Positions 49,095 through 58,221 of a DNA stretch of 64,000 bases are shown here, in pieces. The stretch's first letter is position 1. The number at the start of each line of letters is the position of its first letter. The DNA is taken from the NCBI GenBank assembly GCA_041738935.1, contig JBGSOV010000021.1:248001-312000 (forward strand). Direction: 5' to 3'. A model generated the notes under the pieces. It was not told the origin of the DNA. It did no database searches and saw nothing but the letters and a program-made list of their open reading frames with translations. This stretch comes from JBGSOV01 sp041738935 (GTDB lineage: Bacteria > Patescibacteriota > Gracilibacteria > CAIRYL01 > GCA-016699755). Both the position numbers and the translations under genes were made by a program.

Positions 49095-51479
49095 ATGAAA
49101 GATTTGTTTCGTAGCAGCACTAGCTTAATTGCGACTTTAGCGTTCACTTTTACTCTCATTCTTTTGGCAATGCCAATTGCGACATTTGCTGTTGCAGAGG
49201 GCATTGATAACGATTGCGACGGTCCTCATGATGAGTACGAACTCATTGCTAATGGAAAGTTTCAAGATCCCGGTGAAAAAGAAATCGTTACTTTTTGTAA
49301 GAAACAAAGAATCATTATCCCTGCAACAATCACAAAAGTAGCAGGTGGTGACAAAAACTCTACTGCGGCTTTGTGGATTTATAAAATTGGTGAAAAAAGA
49401 CCACTCATTTGTACTTATAACAATGAAGGCGACACATGGAACTTTAAAAAATGCCGTCAAGGGTACGAAATCAACCCCATCGATGGTACAATCGTCTACG
49501 GCGAAACCACCGACACAACAGCGGGCGATGTTGTCAAGGCGCTCCAAGTCGAATTGGATATTCCCAACAAGCACAAAGGCAAGGTGACATTGTATGTCAA
49601 AAAGAAGACTGACACTACCATTGACGACGAAGATGGCGATGGCATTGATGATGAAGAAGATGACAATTGTGTTGGCACCCCTAATCCAGATCAAAAAGAC
49701 AGCGATGAAGATGGTGTCGGTGATGCCTGTGAGCAAGAAGAAGTTTTAGATACAGATGCAGATGGGGTTCTGGACAATGCGGACAACTGCCCAAATGATT
49801 CGAATACAGGACAAGAGGACGCTGATAATGATGAGATTGGTGATGCTTGCGACACAAATGAAGGCGAATCTCAGGATATAGACAGTGATGATGATAGCAT
49901 TCTTGATGGCATCGATAACTGCCCACTTACAGCCAATGTTGATCAGGCTGATGCAGATGGAGATCGTATCGGTGACGCTTGTGACCCAGAGCCAGCTTAC
50001 GCTTGTGACGCACGACAGACTCTTACATCTAGCGACGATCTCGAAGTCGAACCAACAGGAAGTTCGTTTACTTTAGGAGCAGCGCGTAGCTTTAAGATTC
50101 CACAATCTATTCCTGTTACTGCCCCGGCGAAAAGTGATACTAGTGAATTTAGTATTGCCTATCTGACTTTTTATCGCGATTCGGTTCCTGCGACCTGCAA
50201 ATATACAGGCACAGCGATTGGCTCCACATGGGAATTTGTTGCCTGCTATGAAAACTTGTTCAACGGAGGAACTGGGCTTCCAACTGCTGACAAAGCTGGG
50301 GACGACTTCACTACTACGGATGTCTCTTTTGCCGTCAACGCAACCACAGGTCCTATCAGCAGCACTTTGACACTCGAGAACACTCACGGTTGTGAAGCTG
50401 CCGTTATTCCAAACGATCAAGATAGTGATGGTAAACCAGATGCCACAGATAATTGTCCTGCCGTAGCAAATCCTGAGCAAACAGATACGAATAGCAATGG
50501 AATAGGTGATGTCTGCGAAACGGCACCCACAACAGGTGGTGGAACGGGTGGAAGTGGAAACACCGACACCGGTAATCAAGCGTCGCGCAGTAGTGGAGGC
50601 GGTGGAAGTCGTGATTTTTGCAGCAATCCACCAGTACTCTCTACTATCATGCCGATTAAAAATGGAACCTATAACAAACTTCCCAACATCTCATTTACAG
50701 TGACCGATGATGCTGCCGCTGATGGAATCACCATCAAAGTAGCAAATCAATCTGTCGAACCAGTCGTGACAAAAGGCGACGGATTTTACACCGTTACTGC
50801 CGATACTTCTTCTGTCACTACAGACAAGAGCACTGTCAATGTTAGTATCAAAGCAAATGCAGGGAGTACATGTTGGAAACATGCGAGTTACTCAATCACT
50901 GTCGATGCAGATGCAACCGATACTGATGATGGCAAAACATACGAAGAATCCAATTTTGAAACTGACGGAGCAGGTAGCCTTTTCTCAGACGAAGATGACT
51001 ATTTGGGCGCACTCAACGATCGTGGTGTCTTGAATAGTGATGGTAACACTCAAACCGAGCTTAACCGCGCAACAGCTGCTCAAATCATTGCCAATATTCT
51101 TGGCTTGGTATTTGAAGGTGATGTGACAAAAAATCCTTTCCCTGATGTATCAAAGAGCTCACGACAAGCATCATTTATTTCGCTTCTCAAAGATGCGAAG
51201 ATTGTCAAAGGATATGGCGACGGACTCTTCCGCCCGATGAATACCATTACTCGTGCCGAAGCCTACAAGATTTTGTATCTTGCCTCGGGTAAAGAACTCA
51301 CAATTGGTAAAACCACTTGCGTCGATCTCGAAGCTGGCGCTTGGTATGTACGATACATGCAATCAGCTTTTAATGACGATATCATTATCGGTGGAACCGA
51401 AGTCGTTTGCGGACCAAATCGCGTTATTACTCATGGCGAATTTGCTGAGTTGGTTGTTCGTTTCTTCGGAATCAAATAA
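49095..51479 (+). CDS. Surface protein with thrombospondin type 3 repeats and C-terminal SLH domains
   Basis: 794 residues. Signal peptide MKDLFRSSTSLIATLAFTFT to about 35. Residues about 175-300 and 440-475 hold calcium-binding thrombospondin type 3 repeats (DSDEDGVGDACE, DTDADGVLDNADNCPND, DADGDRIGDACD). A Gly/Ser/Thr linker (about 480-505) and an Ig-like domain follow. The last 145 residues are S-layer homology modules (FPDVSKSSRQASFISLLKDA, IVKGYGDGLFRPMNTITRAE) that usually bind secondary wall polymers. It is probably a major S-layer or surface protein. ATG 49095 was chosen because it opens the signal peptide. A strong terminator follows. Confidence 0.88.
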   Translation: MKDLFRSSTSLIATLAFTFTLILLAMPIATFAVAEGIDNDCDGPHDEYELIANGKFQDPGEKEIVTFCKKQRIIIPATITKVAGGDKNSTAALWIYKIGEKRPLICTYNNEGDTWNFKKCRQGYEINPIDGTIVYGETTDTTAGDVVKALQVELDIPNKHKGKVTLYVKKKTDTTIDDEDGDGIDDEEDDNCVGTPNPDQKDSDEDGVGDACEQEEVLDTDADGVLDNADNCPNDSNTGQEDADNDEIGDACDTNEGESQDIDSDDDSILDGIDNCPLTANVDQADADGDRIGDACDPEPAYACDARQTLTSSDDLEVEPTGSSFTLGAARSFKIPQSIPVTAPAKSDTSEFSIAYLTFYRDSVPATCKYTGTAIGSTWEFVACYENLFNGGTGLPTADKAGDDFTTTDVSFAVNATTGPISSTLTLENTHGCEAAVIPNDQDSDGKPDATDNCPAVANPEQTDTNSNGIGDVCETAPTTGGGTGGSGNTDTGNQASRSSGGGGSRDFCSNPPVLSTIMPIKNGTYNKLPNISFTVTDDAAADGITIKVANQSVEPVVTKGDGFYTVTADTSSVTTDKSTVNVSIKANAGSTCWKHASYSITVDADATDTDDGKTYEESNFETDGAGSLFSDEDDYLGALNDRGVLNSDGNTQTELNRATAAQIIANILGLVFEGDVTKNPFPDVSKSSRQASFISLLKDAKIVKGYGDGLFRPMNTITRAEAYKILYLASGKELTIGKTTCVDLEAGAWYVRYMQSAFNDDIIIGGTEVVCGPNRVITHGEFAELVVRFFGIK

Positions 51480-51504
51480 ATCATCTCATCAGAGAAGCCC
51501 TTAC

Positions 51505-51536
51505 AAAAAACCCTGCCGAGTTCGGCAGGGTTTTTT
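51505..51536 (+). terminator. Rho-independent terminator after the SLH protein gene
   Basis: CCCTGCCG (51511-51518) pairs with CGGCAGGG (51523-51530) around loop AGTT and is followed by six T; six A precede the stem, so it could also work in reverse. It lies 26 bases after the stop. Confidence 0.9.
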
Positions 51537-51597
51537 GGTAGTTGAGTAATTGAAATTGCACACCAGAAATGCTGTTCCGTTCCCCAAGAAAAAACGG

Positions 51598-51603
51598 TAT
51601 AAT
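51598..51603 (+). promoter_or_regulatory. -10 box of the promoter for the gene at 51639
   Basis: A perfect TATAAT lies 36 bases before the ATG of the following secreted protein and after the terminator of the SLH gene. The -35 region is weak (GTTCCG at an 18-base distance). Confidence 0.5.
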
Positions 51604-51638
51604 CAGAAGATAAAATATACATAACTCCTCGTTTTGAC

Positions 51639-53762
51639 ATGAATTTTGCTCGCCCACTCTTCCTAGGTTTTCTCTTTATGAGCATGGTTGCGCTCAGCCA
51701 AGCACACGCGGCTTTTATCGTATCACCAAAAAAAGACATTCCCGAAGTAGTGACAAAACCTGTCGACCGCTACACACTCGAAACCGACTGGGATGATTCT
51801 GCTGTGCCACTCCTTGCAGATGGTAAGAATTCGGTCGATATCCGTATCAAGGTGATTGACAATGAAGCACGCGTAATCAAAAAACTAGAATTTGATATCA
51901 AAGGTAAGGAGTCGGAAGCCGTAGGAACCATAAGCGTAAATAAACTCAACACCGAATACTTGGTGACATATACCACTCCCGATATTACAAAAACCGACAT
52001 TACCAAAGCCACCAACTGGATTGTTATGTATTACACCGATGCAGACAATATCAGACGCTACAAACAGCTCACTATTCCACTCGAAAACACCACTTTTTTT
52101 CGAGTGGAAAAATCCGGCTTCGTCGAACAAAAAGTACCAATTGCCTTTTCGGGGCCTTTTGCCTATGTCTCGGTCGTGACACTTGCACCTGATGGCGAAA
52201 AAATTCCGATGAATACAGTGCGGCTCACGAGTGAGAGCATATCGGAGGCTTTGAATACAGACGCGAGCGGTATGATAAAAATCGAAAACCCCAAGCCCTT
52301 TGATGATAATCACATCAATAATGTGACAGTATTCTTAGAACTGGATGACAAACTGACTGCTCTTCAGCGCGAAACATGGCAAAGCTATGAGGCACTCACA
52401 AAAAGCGGCTCAGCAAAAAATAATACGGTTGAGAATTTTTTGAATACATTCCCGCTTGTGCTGGCTCAAGCCGAAAGCGATGAAGCTGCGCAAAAAATGA
52501 TTTCTGGATTGTATCGGCTCAATACTATCTTTTATCTCCTCAATCGCGGAGACAACACCGCCGGATTTGCCGGTCGCAACATCGCCAAGGCAGCGCGCAA
52601 TGAGTTATGGGAGACGCTTGATTTGTCTGATTCATTAATAACTTTAACGAATGGTATTGCCGCAAAAATAGAAGCAACAAGCAAAAGCAGTACAGCGTCA
52701 GAAGAATTACAGGCATTGTTACAGTCATATCCCATTGATTTTGTCGAACTCGCGAGTAGTGTCTCTGGCATTACGATTAGCCTCCATACTCCAAATCTAG
52801 ACGAAGGTATCGTCAACGGACTTTTTATGAGGATTATTCAGCTCGTCGCTGACAAAGGAGTCAGCGGAGCAGAGTGGGGTGACAGTTGGTTTGAAAAAAT
52901 GATTATCAGTTATTTTCAAGAACAAACGCATCAGATGAGTAAAAATATTATGTTGATTCTCGCAGAAATGATCACGAACAACACATTCAGCGAAAGTTTT
53001 ACCGAAGAAGCCCTTCTTGCACAACAAGAGAGTTTTCGCACAAAGACTGATCGTATTATGGCAGAAGAAAAAACAGCAACTCCTCCACTTCTTAATTCTG
53101 ACGAATTGCAAATTGCGTTCAATAATCATAATACGACCGGGCAAATGTATTTGGCATTGGTACAAACAACAGAGAACGCTTTTTCTAAAGTCATCAAAAG
53201 ATATGTCACGGATGACGATTTTGCCAAATGGTTACATTTGTATCAGTTGACACTTGAGGAGACCAAAACTGCTGTCAATGAGACCGCTGGTTTTGCAAAG
53301 GCAGATGCCTCACGATTGCCGCTTATGATTCCGATGGTATTCGCGGATGGTTCGGTGTACGAGCACAGGCACGATCCCGTGATGGAAAAAGTCGTCCCCT
53401 ATCAACTTGCCGTAACACAAGCGCTCTTTTATGAGCAGTTGTTACAGATTGGAAAACATTTGGTTGCGCTGAATCTCGACACCAATCTGATCATACCTGT
53501 GATAAACGAATTGGAAGAAAAACTAAAAACAACTCAGGCAGAAGTCGATACACTAGTTACCGGTGTACCTCGCGAGTTTCGTGCTGTAGATGGCAAACTC
53601 CAAAACACTTCCACACCAATCCCCTTGGTGCGCTTGGTGAGCTTTGCACTCCTCGTTTTAATTGGCATTGGCTATCTTGTCTATACACTTTCGCGTTCCG
53701 AAAAACGCACTAAATCAGAATCAGCTTTGCTCGCAGCCTCACAAGATAATTCGCTCGATTAA
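51639..53762 (+). CDS. Secreted, C-terminally membrane-anchored protein of unknown function
   Basis: 707 residues. Signal peptide MNFARPLFLGFLFMSMVALS with cleavage near AHA. Residues about 50-240 look like two Ig-like beta domains (NSVDIRIKVIDNEARVIKKL; NTVRLTSESISEALNTDASG). The next 400 residues are mostly helical with no motif I recognise. A single membrane helix at about 665-687 (VRLVSFALLVLIGIGYLVYT) is followed by a short basic cytoplasmic tail. The topology is an extracellular domain tethered to the membrane. The end overlaps the convergent DUF2090 gene by four bases. The context with the SLH protein suggests a cell-envelope role. Confidence 0.6.
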   Translation: MNFARPLFLGFLFMSMVALSQAHAAFIVSPKKDIPEVVTKPVDRYTLETDWDDSAVPLLADGKNSVDIRIKVIDNEARVIKKLEFDIKGKESEAVGTISVNKLNTEYLVTYTTPDITKTDITKATNWIVMYYTDADNIRRYKQLTIPLENTTFFRVEKSGFVEQKVPIAFSGPFAYVSVVTLAPDGEKIPMNTVRLTSESISEALNTDASGMIKIENPKPFDDNHINNVTVFLELDDKLTALQRETWQSYEALTKSGSAKNNTVENFLNTFPLVLAQAESDEAAQKMISGLYRLNTIFYLLNRGDNTAGFAGRNIAKAARNELWETLDLSDSLITLTNGIAAKIEATSKSSTASEELQALLQSYPIDFVELASSVSGITISLHTPNLDEGIVNGLFMRIIQLVADKGVSGAEWGDSWFEKMIISYFQEQTHQMSKNIMLILAEMITNNTFSESFTEEALLAQQESFRTKTDRIMAEEKTATPPLLNSDELQIAFNNHNTTGQMYLALVQTTENAFSKVIKRYVTDDDFAKWLHLYQLTLEETKTAVNETAGFAKADASRLPLMIPMVFADGSVYEHRHDPVMEKVVPYQLAVTQALFYEQLLQIGKHLVALNLDTNLIIPVINELEEKLKTTQAEVDTLVTGVPREFRAVDGKLQNTSTPIPLVRLVSFALLVLIGIGYLVYTLSRSEKRTKSESALLAASQDNSLD

Positions 53763-54640
53763 GGGCGTGCTTGTTCAAAAACATCAATAAAATGCTCAAA
53801 CAAGCGCGCAATTTCTGCTTTCGCTTCGGCTTCCGATATTTTTTCGTCGTGCAGGTTCTTGAGGGCATCAGCAAAAATCGTTCTGCCAACAGCAAAGCCG
53901 GTTACACCACGCGACTCGGCGCCAGCCCTCAGCCAATCGGCGACTATTTCGGCGCTTTCGCCACGACCGAGAATGATGATTTCGGTGTTCTCTTTTCCGC
54001 CCGAAAAAACAGCATCAGAGCAAATATCCATCGCTTCTTTCGTGTCGGTTCCCTCGATTTTCCACACATCAGGATGTACTCCGGCAGAATGGAATTCGGC
54101 GACTGCTTCAGCAAAACGTTGTGGTCGAAGTTCATTATCAAAGCGTTTTTTGTCGCCTCCCACAGATTTGAGATCGCTGTCCGAAGGAAAAATAAGTGGC
54201 TCAAGCAAAAAATGATAGCCTTCGTCTGCGCAAAAATGCGCGAGTTCTGCTAAGCGCTCATTTTGGATGCGGTTTTCTGTTCCACCCACGACGCGTACGA
54301 GAGCTTTGGCAAAATACGGCTGAATATGACGAAGATGATCTTTCCAATTATCGTATTCAAAATCGAACTCTGGTTGTCCCGAACGCTCGATTGACAACGC
54401 ATTGCGTACACCAAGGCGCTTTGCCTCGCGATGAATTTCTTCGCCAAATTCTTCATCAACCAAAATGCCCATCTTCTCCGCGCCGCGCTTCTCAACCACG
54501 ATTTTGAAACCGTCAAAAATAATTCCTTTATAATGGATAAGGGTTTCGCGCTCGGCGTTACTGAGCGGATCTTTGTGACCCAAAATCATTTTTTGAAAAG
54601 AACCTCGGTGATCAAACGGAAGCATATACAGTGCGGACAT
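53759..54640 (-). CDS. DUF2090 (IolC C-terminal-like) aldolase-fold protein
   Basis: A 293-residue TIM-barrel protein: it starts SALYMLPFDHRGSFQKMILG, the hallmark of the DUF2090 domain found at the C-terminus of IolC, with FDFEYDNWKDHLRHIQPYFA, KALVRVVGGTENRIQN, and VTGFAVGRTIFADAL at the end. In inositol-degrading bacteria it is fused to a PfkB kinase domain. Here it stands alone while a PfkB-family kinase is encoded at 29277. It probably acts as a class I-type aldolase (Lys in KALVRV or FKIVVEK); the substrate is unknown. Downstream of coaE in the same direction. Confidence 0.85.
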   Translation of the reverse strand: MSALYMLPFDHRGSFQKMILGHKDPLSNAERETLIHYKGIIFDGFKIVVEKRGAEKMGILVDEEFGEEIHREAKRLGVRNALSIERSGQPEFDFEYDNWKDHLRHIQPYFAKALVRVVGGTENRIQNERLAELAHFCADEGYHFLLEPLIFPSDSDLKSVGGDKKRFDNELRPQRFAEAVAEFHSAGVHPDVWKIEGTDTKEAMDICSDAVFSGGKENTEIIILGRGESAEIVADWLRAGAESRGVTGFAVGRTIFADALKNLHDEKISEAEAKAEIARLFEHFIDVFEQARP

Positions 54641-54667
54641 AAGGCAAAAAATAGGAAAGCTGTGCTC

Positions 54668-55225
54668 TTATTCTCCCTCTTTTTTGGCAAGAGAGCAAGC
54701 GTATTCGCAGGCTTGACGCGCCCAGATGACTTCGAATGCAGTTGATGAGAAGTCTGGATTACGCACCAAGACTCGCCGCCAGGCTGTCTCTTTGTTGATG
54801 GGAATATCAATAACGCGGTCGCACAATTCGTCAAAATGAAAAGAAAGCGGCAGTGCCGCAACCAAAAGAAGATTTGTCTCGTTTGCGCGAGCATCTTTGA
54901 CTTTCATGCTGATGATTCGACGCATCAGTGGATGTAAAATCTGCTCAAGCACTGTCAAAAGTGCACTGTCGGAAAAAACAACGTGTGAAAGTTTGGGACG
55001 AGAAACCGCAAATCCATCAAAAACCTCAGCACCAAAAGCGTTGTAAATCTCGGCACGAACAGCGTCATCAGCGTATAAATCATGCGCGAGCGCATCAATT
55101 TCGAAAAGCTGCGCTGCAGAAAACTTGATAATTTCACCAGCATCCTCAAACTGCTCAGATTGAAGAATTGATTGAGCAAGTACCGATTTTCCAGCGGCGA
55201 TTTTGCCACTAATTCCGACTATCAT
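54668..55225 (-). CDS. coaE: Dephospho-CoA kinase-like P-loop kinase
   Basis: A 185-residue P-loop kinase: Walker A GISGKIAAGKSVLAQS at 4-19, FEIDALAHDLYADDAVR (the conserved DADxxxR/H-like region) and LEQILHPLMRRII, matching CoaE. It would phosphorylate dephospho-CoA to CoA, the last step of CoA synthesis. The match is somewhat divergent, so another nucleoside kinase is possible. Its start overlaps the PH-domain gene stop by four bases. Confidence 0.75.
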   Translation of the reverse strand: MIVGISGKIAAGKSVLAQSILQSEQFEDAGEIIKFSAAQLFEIDALAHDLYADDAVRAEIYNAFGAEVFDGFAVSRPKLSHVVFSDSALLTVLEQILHPLMRRIISMKVKDARANETNLLLVAALPLSFHFDELCDRVIDIPINKETAWRRVLVRNPDFSSTAFEVIWARQACEYACSLAKKEGE

Positions 55226-55833
55226 TGTTGTCTAATACGAATGCCTCTGTCTTCGATATGGCGCGAAACCATGTCTCCCAGCAAAGATTGAAGAGCATCA
55301 GATTGCGTGATTTTTTGCTCGGACAAATAATGGTCGCGAATTTCAGTAATTCGCAAAGAAACTTTGCGCGGATTGGCAGCACTGCAGAGTTCGATTTTTC
55401 CGCCTGTTGCCATACCAATCGCAGTATCGCCATAACGCAAGATAAGATTTATAATTCCTTTAATTTCGTACGAGACTTCGCGAACTTCTGCATAAGAAAT
55501 GCGTGAACTTAGGTGATGAAAAAGCCCGCGCCATTCGATATCAATAACCGAAGCATTGGTAGCAATCCAGACATCAAAATACCAATCCAAAAAGTGATAT
55601 AAAAAATAGAACCAAAAAGCGACTGTCCAAATGAGAGCAGCCCAAAAAATACCTGGGAAAAAATACCACATTGTCCATGGCAGCAAAAAACCAAAAACCG
55701 CAGTCTTGACACCGACCGCTACAAGCTTGATCCAATGCTTATGCGCGACAAAGAGAATTTCTTCGCCGTCTTCGAGATAATGCCGAAAAAGTATGTGATC
55801 CCAAACCATATGCTTCCTTATCTTTTCAAACAT
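55222..55833 (-). CDS. Membrane protein with bacterial PH domain
   Basis: 203 residues. A first part (HYLEDGEEILFVAHKHWIKL) precedes two membrane helices (about 38-55 and 57-75), and the rest (NASVIDIEWRGLFHHLSSRI, SYAEVREVSYEIKGIINLIL) matches the bacterial PH (bPH_2) domain, a small beta sandwich on the cytoplasmic face. Function unknown. ATG at 55833 is preferred to the open frame up to 55878. It is divergent from lepB and starts the coaE-DUF2090 run. Confidence 0.75.
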   Translation of the reverse strand: MFEKIRKHMVWDHILFRHYLEDGEEILFVAHKHWIKLVAVGVKTAVFGFLLPWTMWYFFPGIFWAALIWTVAFWFYFLYHFLDWYFDVWIATNASVIDIEWRGLFHHLSSRISYAEVREVSYEIKGIINLILRYGDTAIGMATGGKIELCSAANPRKVSLRITEIRDHYLSEQKITQSDALQSLLGDMVSRHIEDRGIRIRQQ

Positions 55834-55976
55834 CGTAAAAAAACTCAACCAACTTGCTCTCCCAAAAACGCTTTTCAAAAATGTTTAGAAAAAATATTTT
55901 TCTTATGGAGAAATTTTTTGCTGCTTGTTTCAAGAAGGAAAAATTGAGAGAATACACGACGATATTTTTGACACAC

Positions 55977-56966
55977 GTGAACTCAGACGACGAAGACGCA
56001 AAATCACCAGATGAACTCCGCAGAGAAAAAATGCAAAAGCAGTTTTTTTCAGGGTCGCTTTCTTCGCAAGATGAAGATGAAAATACTGTGGTTGTCACAG
56101 AAGACGTATCGGTAAAAGAAGAAACAACTGAAGAATCCGCCGAACCTGCTCCGCCCCTACAAGAAACGCCATTGCCCCCTCCACCACCGCCAGAATCAAA
56201 AGAGACTTTTGAGTGGCACGAGCACAAGCCTCACAATCGCTTTGTCTCGTTTTTACTTTTGATCTTAAATTTTTTAATTATTGCAGCAGTTGTCTTGCTA
56301 ATTCGTACTTTTGTCGTTTCGCCATTTGCCATCGTCGGACATTCGATGGACGAGAGTTTTGCCGATGGCGAGCTGATTTTGGTAGACAAATTGAGCTATC
56401 GGTTTGAGGCACCTCAGCGTGGCGAAGTGATTGTGTTTCATCCCCCGATTGACACACACACTATCGAAAGCGGCTGGCTGTGCACACTCAAAAAACTGGT
56501 CACTGATCCCCTGCCCTATGATTTTGGTGATGTCTGCCGCACGCGACAATATTATGTCAAACGCATTATTGGGATTCCTGGTGACAGAGTGCGGATTCAA
56601 GACGGACAAGTCTATGTCACACCCGAGGGAGGAGACGAGCAGCAAATCCGCACCGATTTTTTGACCGATGCAAATCGTGACGCGACCTGTTTTTCACAAA
56701 ACTGTAATAGCGAATTGGATATCCGTGGCTCTATTGTCGATGTCCAACCAGATACAGTTTTTGTTTTGGGCGACAATCGCACAGGCAGTTCGGATTCGCG
56801 CGCATGGAAAATTGGCGGCGTGCCGGCGCCGTTTGCCAGCTATGATGATATTTCTGGTAAAGTGCGAGCAGTATTTTTTCCTTTTACGAATGTCAAAATA
56901 GTAGGAGGTTTGGATATCTTGACTACTCCGCAAAACGAAGAGAATCTCAAGCTGCTGAACGAATAG
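55977..56966 (+). CDS. lepB: Signal peptidase I
   Basis: About 329 residues. After an acidic N-terminal region (NSDDEDAKSPDELRREKMQK) and a proline-rich stretch (PPPPPPES) comes one membrane helix (FLLLILNFLIIAAVVLLI). The catalytic Ser is in IVGHSMDESF and the Lys in QYYVKRIIGIPGDRVRI; GDNRTGSSDSRAWKIGGVP is motif E. It cuts Sec signal peptides on the outer face of the membrane. The start is uncertain: GTG 55977 gives a natural acidic start; ATG 55905 or 55854 would add 24-41 non-conserved residues. The insert between motifs C and D is longer than in short forms. Confidence 0.9.
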   Translation: MNSDDEDAKSPDELRREKMQKQFFSGSLSSQDEDENTVVVTEDVSVKEETTEESAEPAPPLQETPLPPPPPPESKETFEWHEHKPHNRFVSFLLLILNFLIIAAVVLLIRTFVVSPFAIVGHSMDESFADGELILVDKLSYRFEAPQRGEVIVFHPPIDTHTIESGWLCTLKKLVTDPLPYDFGDVCRTRQYYVKRIIGIPGDRVRIQDGQVYVTPEGGDEQQIRTDFLTDANRDATCFSQNCNSELDIRGSIVDVQPDTVFVLGDNRTGSSDSRAWKIGGVPAPFASYDDISGKVRAVFFPFTNVKIVGGLDILTTPQNEENLKLLNE

Positions 56967-57039
56967 GAATTATTCATAAAAAAACTTTAGCACTTGAGTG
57001 ATAAGCTTCATACTCTCTCTCTGGGGTAATCTTTGGGAG

Positions 57040-57068
57040 TTGAATCTTTTGCAAAAAAACAGTACAAT
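57040..57068 (+). promoter_or_regulatory. Sigma70 promoter for the FtsE-like gene
   Basis: TTGAAT (57040-57045) and TACAAT (57063-57068) are 17 bases apart, 20 bases before the ATG at 57089. The spacer end GCAAAAAAACAGTACAATA is shared with the promoter at 41774. Confidence 0.7.
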
Positions 57069-57088
57069 ATGGTGATAAAAACAATACC

Positions 57089-57793
57089 ATGATTCGTTTT
57101 CGCAACATTGAAAAACATTACGGACATATACGCGTGCTCGAACACGTGGATTTTACGATACAAAAAGGCGAACTTGTAGCGCTAGTTGGGGCATCTGGCG
57201 TCGGAAAATCAACGCTTATTCATATGCTCCTTGGTGCCGAAAAACCTACTCTGGGGAGCGTCGAAATTGATGGATTTAATATCGCTACTTTGCAACCCGC
57301 TCAAAAACAATTATTGCGGCGTTCGATGGGTGTGATTTTTCAGGATTTTAAATTGCTCAAAAATAAAACAGTTTTTGAAAATGTCGCCTTTGCCATGGAA
57401 GTGTGCGGCGAAACAAATGAAGAAATCGAAGATCGCGTTCCGGAAGTGCTCGATAAAATGCGTCTGCTTCCGCTCGAAAATAAGTTTCCAAATCAGCTCT
57501 CTGGCGGCGAAAAACAACGTGTAGCGATTGCGCGCGCGCTTGTCCATCGACCAAAACTCTTGGTTGCCGATGAGCCCAGTGGAAATTTGGATCCGGATAA
57601 TACTTATGAAATTGCTCAAATCTTAAAAGACCTCAACAAAAAAGACGGAATTACAATTATTATTGGCACGCACGATAGAGAGCTTGTGGACGAATTACAT
57701 CCACGTGTCATCTTACTCAAAGATGGTGTTATCGTCAGTAACGAAGCACAGGGAAAGTTTCCGAAGCGTAAAGAAGCAATCTCAATTAGCTAG
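57089..57793 (+). CDS. ftsE: FtsE-like ABC transporter ATP-binding protein
   Basis: A 234-residue ABC ATPase of the FtsE/LolD group: Walker A GASGVGKSTLIHMLLG at about 34-49, Q-loop GVIFQDFKLLKNKTVFENVA (the FtsE-type QDFKLL), signature LSGGEKQRVAIARALVHRP and Walker B LLVADEPSGNLDPD. FtsE with FtsX activates peptidoglycan hydrolases at the septum. FtsX is not next to it: the following gene is a convergent thioredoxin that overlaps by 8 bases. FtsX may be elsewhere, or this may be a MacB/LolD-type ATPase; the QDFKLL motif favours FtsE. Confidence 0.8.
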   Translation: MIRFRNIEKHYGHIRVLEHVDFTIQKGELVALVGASGVGKSTLIHMLLGAEKPTLGSVEIDGFNIATLQPAQKQLLRRSMGVIFQDFKLLKNKTVFENVAFAMEVCGETNEEIEDRVPEVLDKMRLLPLENKFPNQLSGGEKQRVAIARALVHRPKLLVADEPSGNLDPDNTYEIAQILKDLNKKDGITIIIGTHDRELVDELHPRVILLKDGVIVSNEAQGKFPKRKEAISIS

Positions 57794-58103
57794 TAATTGC
57801 GTTGAGTTTAGTAAGGAAGGCTTCTTTGGACATGGCGCCGACGATATCACCGATGACTTCGCCGTCTTTGAAGACTTTAAATGCCGGAATACTCATGATG
57901 CCATATTTTTGTGCGGTATCAGGATTTTCATCGACATTGAGTTTGCCGACTTTGACATCTGTAAGTTCTGTAGAAAGCGCATCGATCACCGGACCCATCA
58001 TCTGACATGGACCGCACCATGAAGCCCAAAAATCGACCACCACTGGTTGATCGGAGTCCAAAACTTCTGCTTGAAAATTATCGTCTGTAAAGATGTGTGC
58101 CAT
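57786..58103 (-). CDS. trxA: Thioredoxin
   Basis: A 105-residue thioredoxin with the active site FWASWCGPCQMMGPVID (CGPC), the cis-proline SIPAFKVFKDGEVI and the usual GAMSKEAF end. It reduces disulfides in the cytoplasm. The frame is open to 58157, but ATG at 58103 gives the family length. Confidence 0.96.
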   Translation of the reverse strand: MAHIFTDDNFQAEVLDSDQPVVVDFWASWCGPCQMMGPVIDALSTELTDVKVGKLNVDENPDTAQKYGIMSIPAFKVFKDGEVIGDIVGAMSKEAFLTKLNAITS

Positions 58104-58221
58104 AAGAAAGCAAAAAGAAATCATCACCATTATGCTCCTGAAGGAGTTTTGATACAAGGCTTGATTGTGACTTAGGCGACAAGAGAAAATGAATCTTGTC
58201 GGCTATCGAGTGGAAAAACAG

